Notes: generated by a model from the letters alone, not told the origin. A stretch of DNA of 64,000 nt from Vibrio porteresiae DSM 19223 (GCF_024347055.1 NZ_AP024895.1:682001-746000), one strand, 5' to 3'. Shown: positions 1-9,542, counted from the stretch's first letter. A program made the numbers and translations.

Positions 1-245
1 AATCGGCTCGCATGATGCTAGAAGTGATTCGTGATATGGGTGTAGCAGACAAAGTCGGCTTTAAACCTGCGGGTGGTGTTCGCACTGCGGAAGATGCTCA
101 GGCCTACCTTGCTATGGCTGATGAGATTTTAGGTAACTCTTGGGTTGATAGTCGCCATTACCGCTTTGGTGCTTCAAGCCTACTTACCAACCTGTTGAAT
201 ACCCTAGAAGCCACCGATCAAACGGCTGATCCAGCGGCTTATTAA
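1..245 (+). CDS. deoC: Deoxyribose-phosphate aldolase, 3' end only
   Basis: This is the C-terminal part of a class I aldolase that splits 2-deoxyribose-5-phosphate into acetaldehyde and glyceraldehyde-3-phosphate in the cytoplasm. The frame is open from the window edge (codons at 3, 6, 9 and so on), so the start lies outside. The visible sequence carries the conserved segment VGFKPAGGVRT, whose lysine is the proton-relay Lys of the DeoC active site, and a tail with SRHYRFGASSLL typical of the enterobacterial enzyme. It is followed 59 bp later by deoA in the usual deoCABD order. The deo promoter and its CytR/DeoR/CRP sites would lie upstream of the window. Confidence 0.95.
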   Translation, partial: SARMMLEVIRDMGVADKVGFKPAGGVRTAEDAQAYLAMADEILGNSWVDSRHYRFGASSLLTNLLNTLEATDQTADPAAY

Positions 246-304
246 GAAAGTATGGGCGGAGTTATGACTTCGCCTAACTATCGGGATGTAAATAGGGATA
301 TCTC

Positions 305-1624
305 ATGTTTTTAATTCAGGAAATTATCCGCAGAAAGCGTGATGGCGAGATTCTAAGTGCTGAAGAGATTCAGTTCTTTATCCAAGGTGTTGCCAATAAT
401 AGCGTTTCTGAAGGACAGATCGCCGCGTTTGCGATGGCGATTTATTTTCGTGAAATGACCATGCCCGAGCGAATTGCGCTGACGTGTGCCATGCGTGATT
501 CCGGAATGGTACTAGATTGGGCTCCAATGCAGTTTGATGGTCCAGTGCTGGACAAGCACTCCACCGGCGGAGTAGGTGATTTAACGTCGCTAGTTTTAGG
601 ACCGATGGTCGCTGCTTGTGGTGGTTATGTACCGATGATTTCTGGACGAGGTCTAGGTCATACGGGTGGGACGCTAGATAAGCTGGAATCCATACCTGGC
701 TATAACATCACCCCCAATAATGAACAATTTGCACAAGTCACCAAACAAGCGGGCGTGGCAATCATCGGTCAAACTGGCAATTTGGCTCCAGCCGATAAAC
801 GCGTTTATGCGACAAGAGATATTACTGCGACCGTAGATAATCTCTCTTTGATTACGTCATCTATTCTGTCGAAAAAGCTTGCTGCTGGTTTAGATGCTTT
901 GGTGATGGATGTAAAAGTGGGTTCGGGCGCGTTTATGCCGACGTATGAATTGTCGCAAGAGCTAGCAGAATCGATAGTGTCAGTGGCTAATGGTGCCGGA
1001 ACTCGCACCAGTGCATTACTGACCGACATGAACCAAGTGTTGGCATCGTCAGCTGGTAATGCGTTAGAGATTCGTGAAGCTATTCGTTTTCTCACGGGCG
1101 AATATCGTAACCCTCGTTTGACGGAAGTGACACTGGCTCTAGGGGCTGAAATGCTTGTTCTTGGCGGATTAGCAAAAGATAGCGAGTCCGCCAAGGCTAC
1201 ATTGCAGCAGGCGCTTGATAATGGCAGTGCTGCCGAACGTTTTGAGCGTATGGTGGCAGGGCTGGGTGGACCAAACGATCTCATTGCCAACATGCAGCGC
1301 TATTTACCTAAGGCTAATGTCATTAAACCGGTATTTGCGCAACAGTCCGGCGTGATCAGTGCGATGGACACGCGGGCGATTGGCATGACAGTCGTTGGCT
1401 TGGGCGGCGGTCGTCGCGTTGCTGATGATCTGCTTGATTACTCTGTCGGCATGGATCAGTTTGCAGCACTTGGCGATAGCGTTGATGCTCAAACTCCAAT
1501 CGCTATGTTACATGCTAACAATGAGCAAGATTGGCAGAACGCTGCACAGCAGTTAATTAAAGCCGTTACCATTAGCGATACGGCGCCAAATTTACCGATG
1601 ATTTATCGCTATCTGCGCGCGTAG
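305..1624 (+). CDS. deoA: Thymidine phosphorylase
   Basis: Cytoplasmic enzyme that converts thymidine and phosphate to thymine and 2-deoxyribose-1-phosphate. The 439-aa product is the usual length (E. coli about 440). It shows the phosphate-binding segment DKHSTGGVGD (residues 83-92) and the family signature SGRGLGHTGGTLDKLE (113-128). The ATG at 305 gives the N-terminus MFLIQEIIRRKRDG, matching the family start. It is the second gene of the deo operon; its product feeds phosphopentomutase, encoded 33 bp downstream. Regulation is presumably from the deo promoter outside the window. Minus-strand reading frames inside it are shadows. Confidence 0.97.
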   Translation: MFLIQEIIRRKRDGEILSAEEIQFFIQGVANNSVSEGQIAAFAMAIYFREMTMPERIALTCAMRDSGMVLDWAPMQFDGPVLDKHSTGGVGDLTSLVLGPMVAACGGYVPMISGRGLGHTGGTLDKLESIPGYNITPNNEQFAQVTKQAGVAIIGQTGNLAPADKRVYATRDITATVDNLSLITSSILSKKLAAGLDALVMDVKVGSGAFMPTYELSQELAESIVSVANGAGTRTSALLTDMNQVLASSAGNALEIREAIRFLTGEYRNPRLTEVTLALGAEMLVLGGLAKDSESAKATLQQALDNGSAAERFERMVAGLGGPNDLIANMQRYLPKANVIKPVFAQQSGVISAMDTRAIGMTVVGLGGGRRVADDLLDYSVGMDQFAALGDSVDAQTPIAMLHANNEQDWQNAAQQLIKAVTISDTAPNLPMIYRYLRA

Positions 1625-1657
1625 TGTCAGAGTGACGACTGGAAGTAATAGAAACAA

Positions 1658-2896
1658 ATGAAAAGAGCCATTATTTTAGTTTTAGACTCATTTGGCATTG
1701 GCGCAACAGCCGATGCGAATGTGTTTGGTGATGTGGGTGCTGATACATTGGGCCATATTGCTGAGCAATGTGCCCAAGGCCATGCCGATAATGAACATCG
1801 TCACGGAGCGCTGACTTTGCCAAACTTATCCAAGTTGGGATTGGGCCTAGCTCATCAAGAATCGACGGGGTCGTTTGCTCCCGGATTGGATAAACAAGCC
1901 GACATTATTGGTGCTTATGGCTATGCAGCTGAGCTATCTTCAGGTAAGGACACACCTTCAGGTCACTGGGAGATTGCTGGCGTTCCGGTACTGTTTGATT
2001 GGGGATACTTCACCAACAAAACCGAGAGCTTTCCCCAAGAGTTATTAGAGCGCATTGTTGCTAGGGCGCAGTTACCTGGTTATTTAGGCAACTGTCATTC
2101 ATCAGGAACCCAAGTTTTAGATGATTTGGGCGAAGAGCATATGGCAACAGGCAAACCAATCTTCTACACTTCTGCCGATTCGGTATTCCAGATTGCGTGC
2201 CATGAAGAGACGTTTGGTTTAGATAATTTATTGACCCTGTGCCAAATCGTTCGTGAAGAGCTAGAGGATTACAATATTGGTCGCGTGATTGCTCGACCAT
2301 TCATTGGTCCCAAAGCAGGTCAGTTTGCACGTACAGGCAATCGTCGAGATTTGTCGGTTGAGCCGCCAGCGGCGACTGTGTTGCAAAAATTGGTCAGTGA
2401 GAAGCAGGGTAAAGTCGTATCGATTGGTAAGATTGCTGATATTTACGCTAACTGCGGTATTACCGACAAAGTGAAAGCAACGGGAATTCCCGCGCTGTTC
2501 GATGCCACGCTAAAGCAAGTGGCAGCAGCACAAGACAATACGATTGTCTTTACCAACTTTGTTGATTTTGACTCATCTTACGGCCATCGTCGTGATGTGG
2601 CAGGATATGCACAAGCTCTCGAATATTTTGATGCTCGTTTACCTGAATTGTTATCGCTGTTGGCTCCGGAAGATGTATTGATTCTAACCGCCGATCACGG
2701 TTGCGATCCAACATGGCAAGGGACTGACCACACTCGTGAGCATATCCCTGTACTCGTTTACGGGCAGAAAGTGAATCCAGGTTCATTAGGGCTACGGGAT
2801 ACTTTTGCTGATATTGGTCAATCATTGGCGAGCTATTTTGAGCTGTCGCCTATGGATTATGGTCAATCGTTTTTACACCAAGCTCCATCAGCTTAG
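1658..2896 (+). CDS. deoB: Phosphopentomutase
   Basis: Interconverts (deoxy)ribose-1-phosphate and (deoxy)ribose-5-phosphate, linking the phosphorylases to DeoC. The 412-aa product belongs to the alkaline-phosphatase superfamily and has its two-metal motifs: an N-terminal LDSFGIG with Asp10, a central VDFDSSYGHRRD, and C-terminal LTADHG and DHTREHIP, which supply the Mn2+ ligands. Length is slightly above E. coli DeoB (407). It sits 33 bp after deoA and 42 bp before deoD, so one polycistronic mRNA is likely. Confidence 0.97.
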   Translation: MKRAIILVLDSFGIGATADANVFGDVGADTLGHIAEQCAQGHADNEHRHGALTLPNLSKLGLGLAHQESTGSFAPGLDKQADIIGAYGYAAELSSGKDTPSGHWEIAGVPVLFDWGYFTNKTESFPQELLERIVARAQLPGYLGNCHSSGTQVLDDLGEEHMATGKPIFYTSADSVFQIACHEETFGLDNLLTLCQIVREELEDYNIGRVIARPFIGPKAGQFARTGNRRDLSVEPPAATVLQKLVSEKQGKVVSIGKIADIYANCGITDKVKATGIPALFDATLKQVAAAQDNTIVFTNFVDFDSSYGHRRDVAGYAQALEYFDARLPELLSLLAPEDVLILTADHGCDPTWQGTDHTREHIPVLVYGQKVNPGSLGLRDTFADIGQSLASYFELSPMDYGQSFLHQAPSA

Positions 2897-2938
2897 AGTT
2901 GATGTGCTTGATATTTAAATTATAAAGGAAACAAAACT

Positions 2939-3661
2939 ATGGCAACTCCACATATTAACGCTGAAATGGGTGATTTCGCTGACGTTGTTCTTATGCCTGG
3001 CGATCCGCTACGTGCAAAATATATTGCGGAAACCTTCTTAGAAGATGTGGTTCAGGTTTGTGACGTACGCAATATGTTCGGTTTTACTGGTACATACAAA
3101 GGTCGCAAAATTTCTGTCATGGGCCATGGCATGGGCATCCCTTCATGTTCTATCTACGCGACTGAGCTCGTGAAAGACTACGGCGTGAAGAAAATCATCC
3201 GTGTTGGTAGCTGTGGTGCAGTAAGTACTGATATCAAAGTCCGTGACGTGGTAATCGGTATGGGTGCATGTACGGATTCAAAAGTAAACCGTATCCGTTT
3301 CAAAGGTCATGACTTTGCAGCTATCGCAGATTACAAGATGGTTCGTGCAGCAGAAGAAGCAGCAAAAGCGCAAGGTACGGCAGTTAAAGTAGGTAACTTG
3401 TTCTCTGCAGAACTGTTCTACACTCCAGATCCAGATATGTTCGATGTAATGGACAAATACGGTATTGTTGGCGTAGAAATGGAAGCGGCTGGCATCTATG
3501 GTGTGGCTGCAGAGTACGGTGCTAAAGCGCTGACTATCTGTACTGTTTCAGACCATATTAAAACTGGCGAGCAAACCACTTCAGAAGAGCGTCAAACAAC
3601 TTTCAATGACATGATTGTTATCGCTCTTGAATCGGTTCTTATTGGCGATAAAGACGCGTAA
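2939..3661 (+). CDS. deoD: Purine nucleoside phosphorylase (hexameric type)
   Basis: Phosphorolyses purine (deoxy)nucleosides to the base and (deoxy)ribose-1-phosphate. The 240-aa protein has the hexameric NP-I family features: PGDPLRAK near the N-terminus, RVGSCGAV, VEMEAAGIYG for ribose binding, and SDHI with the catalytic Asp. A strong ribosome-binding site (AAAGGAAAC) precedes the ATG. Last gene of the deo operon, closed by a bidirectional terminator. Codon use is more biased than in deoA and deoB (GGT, CGT, AAA rich), suggesting higher expression. Some vibrios carry a second deoD elsewhere; none is in this window. Confidence 0.97.
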   Translation: MATPHINAEMGDFADVVLMPGDPLRAKYIAETFLEDVVQVCDVRNMFGFTGTYKGRKISVMGHGMGIPSCSIYATELVKDYGVKKIIRVGSCGAVSTDIKVRDVVIGMGACTDSKVNRIRFKGHDFAAIADYKMVRAAEEAAKAQGTAVKVGNLFSAELFYTPDPDMFDVMDKYGIVGVEMEAAGIYGVAAEYGAKALTICTVSDHIKTGEQTTSEERQTTFNDMIVIALESVLIGDKDA

Positions 3662-3680
3662 TAAGCCGTGATTGAATCGA

Positions 3681-3709
3681 AAAAAACCTCAGCATGCTGA
3701 GGTTTTTTT
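3681..3709. terminator. Bidirectional terminator between deoD and ytjB
   Basis: A perfect palindromic stem CCTCAGCATGCTGAGG is flanked by A6 on the left and T7 on the right, so it works as an intrinsic terminator on both strands for the convergent deo operon and ytjB. Confidence 0.93.
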
Positions 3710-3728
3710 ATCGCTAATTTATAGCACT

Positions 3729-4355
3729 TTAAGCCTGTGGCGATTGAGATACGTTTTTCAGTAGCAGGTTTTCACCACGACGGACAATCGTTTTTTTCTT
3801 GCGCAGAAGCAGCGTAATCAATACGCCGCTAACAAAGCTCATTAATACCATTAGGTACATGTAGCGGTCGCTTTTGCGATAGTGATGGTCTGATATTGCG
3901 GTCACTTTGCCAGTTTCAAACGTGACACGTACGAAGCCGATAATATCCCCATCATGCATGACGGGTTCAACAAGCTGTTGACGACCAATACTGGCTGTGT
4001 GCAATGGGGTATCTAACCCCAACACTTCACGAACACTCATAGCGTTGTCACTAGAGGCCAGTTTTACCCCTTCAGCATCGTAAATAGCGGCATCAAATAC
4101 CAAACGATCTTGCGCGAGTTGATTGGTGAGAGCTAAGAGACGCTCTTGATCTTGGTCGGCAATCATACTGCTGGCAGTCATGGCGGCCTGAGTGATCAAT
4201 ACTTTGGTTAGAGTCTCTAACTGGTTGGCTTGAATGCGTTCGTTACCTTTACTAATAATGACACTGTTAGTGATGGTGATCACAAACATGACGGCAACGG
4301 CAATGACAGCAAAGAGACGCATCACTACACGGAACGAGAATAGTGAGCCATTCAT
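3729..4355 (-). CDS. ytjB: YtjB/SMP-family membrane protein (AhpA-like)
   Basis: A 208-aa inner-membrane protein of the SMP/YtjB family, known as AhpA in V. vulnificus. A transmembrane helix near residues 8-30 and a second near 164-186 bracket a periplasmic domain, leaving a short basic cytoplasmic tail with RRGENLLLK. The family conserves YDxEGxxLASS- and EPVxxxxxxGFVRVTF-like segments, both visible here, and the fold resembles a small sensor domain. No catalytic motif is seen. It is divergent from serB (103 bp), the same arrangement as in E. coli, which supports orthology. The molecular role is poorly known. Confidence 0.85.
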   Translation of the reverse strand: MNGSLFSFRVVMRLFAVIAVAVMFVITITNSVIISKGNERIQANQLETLTKVLITQAAMTASSMIADQDQERLLALTNQLAQDRLVFDAAIYDAEGVKLASSDNAMSVREVLGLDTPLHTASIGRQQLVEPVMHDGDIIGFVRVTFETGKVTAISDHHYRKSDRYMYLMVLMSFVSGVLITLLLRKKKTIVRRGENLLLKNVSQSPQA

Positions 4356-4458
4356 AAACTTTCACCTAATCAAAAATTAAGGGTTGGCCAATATTGGGAC
4401 TTGCGTTTTTAAATTGCAATAGGTTAACGTTCATTTCTCCCAATTAAGGATAGTATAC

Positions 4459-5439
4459 ATGGACGCTTTTAAGACTTTACCTATAAAAAAACATCCCTCT
4501 CTTATTCAACGGTTTCCTGAAACTCGAATTGTTAACCCTATCGAGCGCAAACGAGCCAATTGGATTGTCTTTGGTGAACACTTAGCGCCTCAACTGTTTA
4601 TTGACCTCGATTTTTACGCGCGAGAAAAGCACGCCATTTTAGATATTTGGCAAGTTGGCCCTTATGAAGTAGCGTTGATGTCTGGTGATTTGGATGCGGA
4701 CAAAGAAGCCATTCTGCAAGAACTGAAAATTGAGTATGCCAATATCCATGATGTTCCAGACCTAACTCAGCCGGGGCTGATTGTGATGGATATGGATTCG
4801 ACTGCGATTCAGATTGAATGTATCGATGAAATTGCAAAATTGGCCGGAGTGGGCGACGAAGTGTCTGCTGTGACCGAACGGGCCATGCAAGGTGAGCTTG
4901 ATTTTGAGCAGAGCTTACGTTTGCGCGTCAGCAAACTTAAAGACGCAGAACAAAGCATTCTTGATGAGGTTCGTTCAGGCATTCCTTTCATGCCAGATCT
5001 TGGTGAGATGGTGACAACACTGCAGCAGTTTGGGTGGAAAACAGCGATTGCTTCCGGTGGGTTTACCTATTTTTCCGATCATCTTAAAGAGCGCTTAAAT
5101 CTCGACTTTGCCCAGTCAAACGTTCTAGAAATTGTGAATGGCAAGCTGACGGGGCAAGTATTAGGCGGTGTGGTGTCTGCGCAAACCAAAGCGGATATCT
5201 TGCAGCAATTGACTGCTCAATATGGCATTGAAGCGCATAACACCGTTGCTATTGGTGATGGCGCTAATGATCTGGTAATGATGGCCGCTGCGGGTTTAGG
5301 GATCGCTTATCATGCAAAGCCTAAAGTCTATGCCAAAGCGCAAGCGTCCATTCGTTATATTGGCCTAGGCGGTGTGCTGTGTATTTTATCTGCTGGGTTG
5401 GTAAAACGTCAGAAACTCAGTTGGCAAGCGAAACCGTAA
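4459..5439 (+). CDS. serB: Phosphoserine phosphatase
   Basis: Last step of serine synthesis: dephosphorylates phosphoserine in the cytoplasm. The 326-aa protein is a HAD-superfamily hydrolase. An N-terminal ACT-like region (about residues 1-100) precedes the catalytic motif DMDST at 111-115 (Asp111 nucleophile, Asp113 acid/base), then SGGFTYF, and GDGANDLVM with the Mg2+-binding aspartates. Length and architecture match vibrio and E. coli SerB. It is monocistronic between divergent ytjB and convergent plzC, with a terminator directly after it. Confidence 0.97.
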   Translation: MDAFKTLPIKKHPSLIQRFPETRIVNPIERKRANWIVFGEHLAPQLFIDLDFYAREKHAILDIWQVGPYEVALMSGDLDADKEAILQELKIEYANIHDVPDLTQPGLIVMDMDSTAIQIECIDEIAKLAGVGDEVSAVTERAMQGELDFEQSLRLRVSKLKDAEQSILDEVRSGIPFMPDLGEMVTTLQQFGWKTAIASGGFTYFSDHLKERLNLDFAQSNVLEIVNGKLTGQVLGGVVSAQTKADILQQLTAQYGIEAHNTVAIGDGANDLVMMAAAGLGIAYHAKPKVYAKAQASIRYIGLGGVLCILSAGLVKRQKLSWQAKP

Positions 5440-5484
5440 TCGTCCGATTTTCGTACCGTACCCTGTTAGTCAACGCAGTGAAAA

Positions 5485-5510
5485 CGAAAGGCCACTTAAG
5501 TGGCCTTTCG
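5485..5510. terminator. Terminator between serB and the PilZ gene
   Basis: Perfect 26-bp palindrome built on AAAGGCCACTTAAGTGGCCTTT between two convergent genes. T-rich flanks are short, so strength is less certain than for the deoD terminator. Confidence 0.8.
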
Positions 5511-5538
5511 TGTCTCTTGAATTGAGGATCTTAAAGGA

Positions 5539-7881
5539 CTAATTGAGCTGCAGGCGCATAATGACTTCGTCAGTTACATCAACTATCTCGCCATACCCAG
5601 CTAGTGCCGTAATCTCTTTTTCCAATGCTGTTGCGTTGGGCATGCTGATTTGGGCCAGCTCATCTAAGTCTTGCCTCAATAAGGTTGTGAACGCATCGAA
5701 AATTGGAGCCGATGCAATCCGTAGTACAAAAATCTCGCCCATGTTCTGCGCATTTCGAATGAACTCAATGCGTTGTTGGGTGCTTTCAAATTCATTGAGC
5801 AAACGAGTTTCTATCGATTTGACCCGATTGCCAAACTTCAGAATCGAAATATAGAGCTCGTTGAATTGAGGCTCTACACCATCGATGCGTTTCATCGGAT
5901 TGGCCAGTAGGGTATTGGTGTGCCCCTTAAAAATCGGTTCAAGCGAGATTTTGTTCTCTTGGCCCAATTTGGCTAAAAACTCAATATGACGCGGTAATGG
6001 GTAATTCACACCAATCACCTTAGGGCGAAGATTGCGGGTGCTCTTATCCACAAAAATCGGTGAGCTCACCATCTTATCCAGAAGGATATTGTGCAGACTT
6101 TCTAGCAATTCCAATGAAGGAAGAATTTCCGGTTTTTGCAGTAATTTGTCGCGATTGTGTTCTATAACGCTGTTAAAGAACGCGATGATTTTCATGGTAC
6201 TCGAGGTCTCTTCGAGCATCAGTTGCACGCGTCGTCCTTCAGGGCTAAGGCGGATCAGCTGATAGGGAACACTGTCTAACGGCAAATCTTTGTCATAAAG
6301 CTTGAGCTCATCAAAATCGATAGTGATTTTGTCCTGCACCTTCATTGAAATTGGCTCTTCGACAATGACGCTTAAACCACGCTTTGACATATCGACGGTA
6401 AAACCGGAATAGCGTTTCCCTTCGGAGTCAATCAAGGTTAATGGTGTACGAAAATGATAACGAGGTTCTTTGCGGCGCGAGCGAGCATCGAAATACACCC
6501 CCATTGGCATACCGTGCACTTTGCGTGGGTGACAAAATGGGTTAATCGCTTTGCTGCTTAAATCGGGTTTATCCACAAACAGATAATCATGGGCAGATTG
6601 CAGATCACTGATCTCTTGCAAGATACCAAAATGTGTCAGGTTACGAGAGCGCTGAGATAGCTCTTCACTGTGGCTAGCTAAAGCGCGTCGCTCGTCAGTT
6701 GATAGCTCGAACATCCAAAGACGAAATACCTTCCAACTGTCGCGTTTGGCCCCAATATGCCAAAACAGCTTGCGTTCATCGGGTTTTGCCTCTGGCATCA
6801 TCATCGAGAAAAATAGGGTTTTGTCTTTATATTCGTGTTTAAACGCATAAAGAACATTATTGCTATCGTGAATGCCGGGCTTAGTTAACGTTGCCATTCT
6901 TTGTTCACTGAATAAGGTGCCAAGCGCTTGTTGATTACGTTCATCGTGCCAGTATTGCCAGAGCGGCAGGTTATTCTCGGTGATTAACGCGATCTTCAGT
7001 TCATTACCACTAAAAAAGAGTGGCAATGAGCAGCTGTGTTTAAGATAGGCATGTTCATAAGCGCGAGTGCGGGCACGAATAATTTTATCCTGATTATCGT
7101 GGGTCGCTTTTTTGCGATTGTTGGACAGGGATTCGGCAATCACCCGATCAATAGCATCGGTTTCACTAAGGCGTAATACCCTTAAAAACTTAATGGCATC
7201 ATTGTCATAGGATTCATCTACAGCGAGAATTCGGTACTCAATCTGCGCATCCAAACCGGATATTTCGTATTCTTTGAACAGTTCGACAAAGCGAACCGTA
7301 ATGATTTCGCCGAGTTTGTAATCGAAGAAAGAGGGCACTTTAAAGCGCGCACCAGAGGTGGATAAATCGACACTCAAGCCATGTACCACCTGCTGTTTAT
7401 TGGCAAGGTGGATCTCGATTTGAGTGGAAATACGCATGCGATTTTCCAATCGCTTCAAATCGTATCCGAGCTTAATTGGGTCGGCGTCAAAGAATGAACT
7501 TTTGGTGTCCACTTCTTTCTGCGGCGTGCCACGTTGCTGCATCACACGAAAGTTGTTGCGCGTATTATTGAGCGCTTCCCAAACGCCTTCCGTGTATGAT
7601 CCGTATTTGCGAATACTTTTGTGATAAGCGTTAAATGCCACATCGTCGAGCCAGTGGGTGATACCTTCGATCTCATATTCACGACACTCGCCATTCACTC
7701 GCCCGCGCAAGTCGACGCTCTTGTAGCATGGCGTCATGATGCGATTGAGCTCCATTTTGACGAGCAGTTTGACAGAGGGCGATTCCCCTTGGGTTAATTG
7801 ACCCAAAAGGTACTCAAGATCCGCTGAATAATAGGCCGATATTAGGCGTTCGGCTAAAGAGAGTATTTCAGATTGCTGCAT
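5539..7881 (-). CDS. plzC: Large PilZ-domain protein, PlzC-like
   Basis: A 780-aa cytoplasmic protein with two PilZ-type segments. The second is canonical for c-di-GMP binding: R470-K-E-P-R474 followed by D497-M-S-K-R-G502. The first has R144-L-E-N-R148 and D172-L-S-T-S-G177, so it also keeps an RxxxR and a DxSxxG motif. The long N-terminal, linker and C-terminal (540-780) parts match nothing I recognise. Position between serB and radA matches V. cholerae PlzC, one of its five PilZ proteins, implicated in motility and virulence. The start at 7881 gives MQQSEILSLAER. Likely a c-di-GMP receptor; the output partner is unknown. Confidence 0.85.
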   Translation of the reverse strand: MQQSEILSLAERLISAYYSADLEYLLGQLTQGESPSVKLLVKMELNRIMTPCYKSVDLRGRVNGECREYEIEGITHWLDDVAFNAYHKSIRKYGSYTEGVWEALNNTRNNFRVMQQRGTPQKEVDTKSSFFDADPIKLGYDLKRLENRMRISTQIEIHLANKQQVVHGLSVDLSTSGARFKVPSFFDYKLGEIITVRFVELFKEYEISGLDAQIEYRILAVDESYDNDAIKFLRVLRLSETDAIDRVIAESLSNNRKKATHDNQDKIIRARTRAYEHAYLKHSCSLPLFFSGNELKIALITENNLPLWQYWHDERNQQALGTLFSEQRMATLTKPGIHDSNNVLYAFKHEYKDKTLFFSMMMPEAKPDERKLFWHIGAKRDSWKVFRLWMFELSTDERRALASHSEELSQRSRNLTHFGILQEISDLQSAHDYLFVDKPDLSSKAINPFCHPRKVHGMPMGVYFDARSRRKEPRYHFRTPLTLIDSEGKRYSGFTVDMSKRGLSVIVEEPISMKVQDKITIDFDELKLYDKDLPLDSVPYQLIRLSPEGRRVQLMLEETSSTMKIIAFFNSVIEHNRDKLLQKPEILPSLELLESLHNILLDKMVSSPIFVDKSTRNLRPKVIGVNYPLPRHIEFLAKLGQENKISLEPIFKGHTNTLLANPMKRIDGVEPQFNELYISILKFGNRVKSIETRLLNEFESTQQRIEFIRNAQNMGEIFVLRIASAPIFDAFTTLLRQDLDELAQISMPNATALEKEITALAGYGEIVDVTDEVIMRLQLN

Positions 7882-7944
7882 ACTATTCTGTTAGAGTCAT
7901 TGTCTCAGTTAGTTCATCGGCTTAGATCAGTATATCTTTAGTAA

Positions 7945-8089
7945 TATACCCAAATAACATCGCGATTTTGTTTCGGTGAAATAGAGCAAATTTGCTGACA
8001 GTTAAAGCAGTTATTTTACGCTTGCAATCAGTAACGTCAGATAAGCACGTCGCAACTTGCCCTTTTGATGGTGACGTCATTTGGGTATA
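7945..8089. repeat. Palindromic element with 11-bp terminal inverted repeats
   Basis: The 284-bp gap between the PilZ gene and radA contains TATACCCAAAT at 7945-7955 and its exact reverse complement ATTTGGGTATA at 8079-8089, 123 bp apart. Bases just inside the arms are also partly complementary. It resembles a non-coding palindromic intergenic element. Only one copy is in the window, so mobility cannot be shown. The gap must also hold the two divergent promoters. Confidence 0.5.
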
Positions 8090-8165
8090 GCTTCATCGGC
8101 ATCATCCGTCTTATTATTGGTTAAGAAGTTACTATTGTCATTTTTGTGAGAAAAATAGAGGATTC

Positions 8166-9542
8166 ATGGCTAAAGCAAAGCGTGCATACGTTTGTAATGA
8201 ATGTGGGGCTGATTTTCCCCGTTGGCAGGGGCAGTGTAATGCGTGTGGTGCGTGGAATACCATCACGGAAGTTCGCTTAGCTGCATCACCACAAGTGGCT
8301 CGCAATGAAAGACTGACAGGCTATGCGGGTGCTGTAGAGTCTCAAGTACAAACGCTTGCTGAAATAGATTTGCAAGAGGTGCCTCGTTTTACTAGTGGTT
8401 TTAAGGAATTTGACCGAGTGCTTGGCGGTGGGGTTGTCCCTGGTGCGGCGATTCTTATCGGTGGTAGTCCTGGTGCGGGTAAATCGACCTTACTTCTACA
8501 AACGATGTGTTACCTTTCCTCACAAATGCCAACGCTCTATGTCACTGGTGAAGAGTCGTTACAACAAGTGGCGATGCGTGCAGCTCGTTTGGGGTTACCT
8601 AAAGACAATTTAAAAATGCTCTCTGAAACCAATGTTGATCGCATTTGCCAAATTGCCGAAAAAGAACAACCTAAGATCATGGTCATTGACTCGATTCAGG
8701 TAATGCATGTCTCTGATGTGCAATCCTCTCCGGGTAGCGTGGCACAAGTTCGTGAATCAGCCACTGCCTTGACTCGCTATGCCAAGCAAAACAACGTGTC
8801 GGTGTTTATTGTTGGTCACGTAACGAAAGATGGCACACTGGCAGGTCCTAAAGTACTTGAGCATATTATTGACTGTTCCGTATTGCTGGATGGTGATGCT
8901 GATGGGCGTTTCCGAACACTGCGTAGTCATAAGAACCGTTTTGGTGCGATTAACGAATTAGGCGTTTTTGCTATGACAGGGCAAGGATTGCGTGAGGTGA
9001 AAAACCCATCGGCTATTTTCTTGTCACGTGGCGAAGAAGAGACTTCGGGCAGTTCAGTCATGGTGGTGTGGGAAGGTACTCGACCATTGTTGGTTGAGAT
9101 TCAAGCGCTGGTGGATTATTCCCAATTAGCCAATCCACGCCGTGTTGCTGTGGGGATGGAACAAAACCGCCTTTCTTTGTTGCTTGCGGTTTTACATAAG
9201 CATGGTGGACTTCAGATGGCTGACCAAGATGTGTTTGTCAATGTGGTTGGCGGCGTGAAAGTGACTGAAACCAGCGCAGATTTAGCGCTATTGGTGGCAT
9301 TGCTATCGAGTTTTCGTGATCGCCCAGTACCCAAAGATGTAGTGGTGTTTGGTGAAGTCGGGCTAGCTGGTGAAATTCGCCCAGTGCCAAGTGGCCAAGA
9401 GCGATTAAACGAAGCCTATAAGCACGGTTTTCGTAAAGCCATCGTCCCCTTTGCCAATATGCCGAAACATGGGATTGAAGGCATGGAAATACACGGAGTT
9501 AAAAAATTATCAGAAGCAATCGAAGCATTTGATGAACTTTGA
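8166..9542 (+). CDS. radA: DNA repair protein RadA (Sms)
   Basis: RecA-like ATPase that promotes branch migration of recombination intermediates. The 458-aa protein has the full RadA architecture: an N-terminal zinc finger with Cys10, Cys13, Cys24 and Cys27, a Walker A box GGSPGAGKST, the RadA-specific KNRFG motif (SHKNRFGAINELG), and a C-terminal Lon-protease-like domain (VNVVGGVKVTETSADLALL) without protease function. A weak SD (AGAGGATTC) precedes ATG 8166. Usual E. coli order serB-radA is kept, apart from the PilZ insertion. It is probably monocistronic. Confidence 0.97.
   Translation: MAKAKRAYVCNECGADFPRWQGQCNACGAWNTITEVRLAASPQVARNERLTGYAGAVESQVQTLAEIDLQEVPRFTSGFKEFDRVLGGGVVPGAAILIGGSPGAGKSTLLLQTMCYLSSQMPTLYVTGEESLQQVAMRAARLGLPKDNLKMLSETNVDRICQIAEKEQPKIMVIDSIQVMHVSDVQSSPGSVAQVRESATALTRYAKQNNVSVFIVGHVTKDGTLAGPKVLEHIIDCSVLLDGDADGRFRTLRSHKNRFGAINELGVFAMTGQGLREVKNPSAIFLSRGEEETSGSSVMVVWEGTRPLLVEIQALVDYSQLANPRRVAVGMEQNRLSLLLAVLHKHGGLQMADQDVFVNVVGGVKVTETSADLALLVALLSSFRDRPVPKDVVVFGEVGLAGEIRPVPSGQERLNEAYKHGFRKAIVPFANMPKHGIEGMEIHGVKKLSEAIEAFDEL

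Noticed and set aside
805..1293. 162-codon minus-strand frame inside deoA
   Set aside because: Antisense shadow of a fully conserved gene, with Ser/Ala/Arg-rich sequence and no family features.
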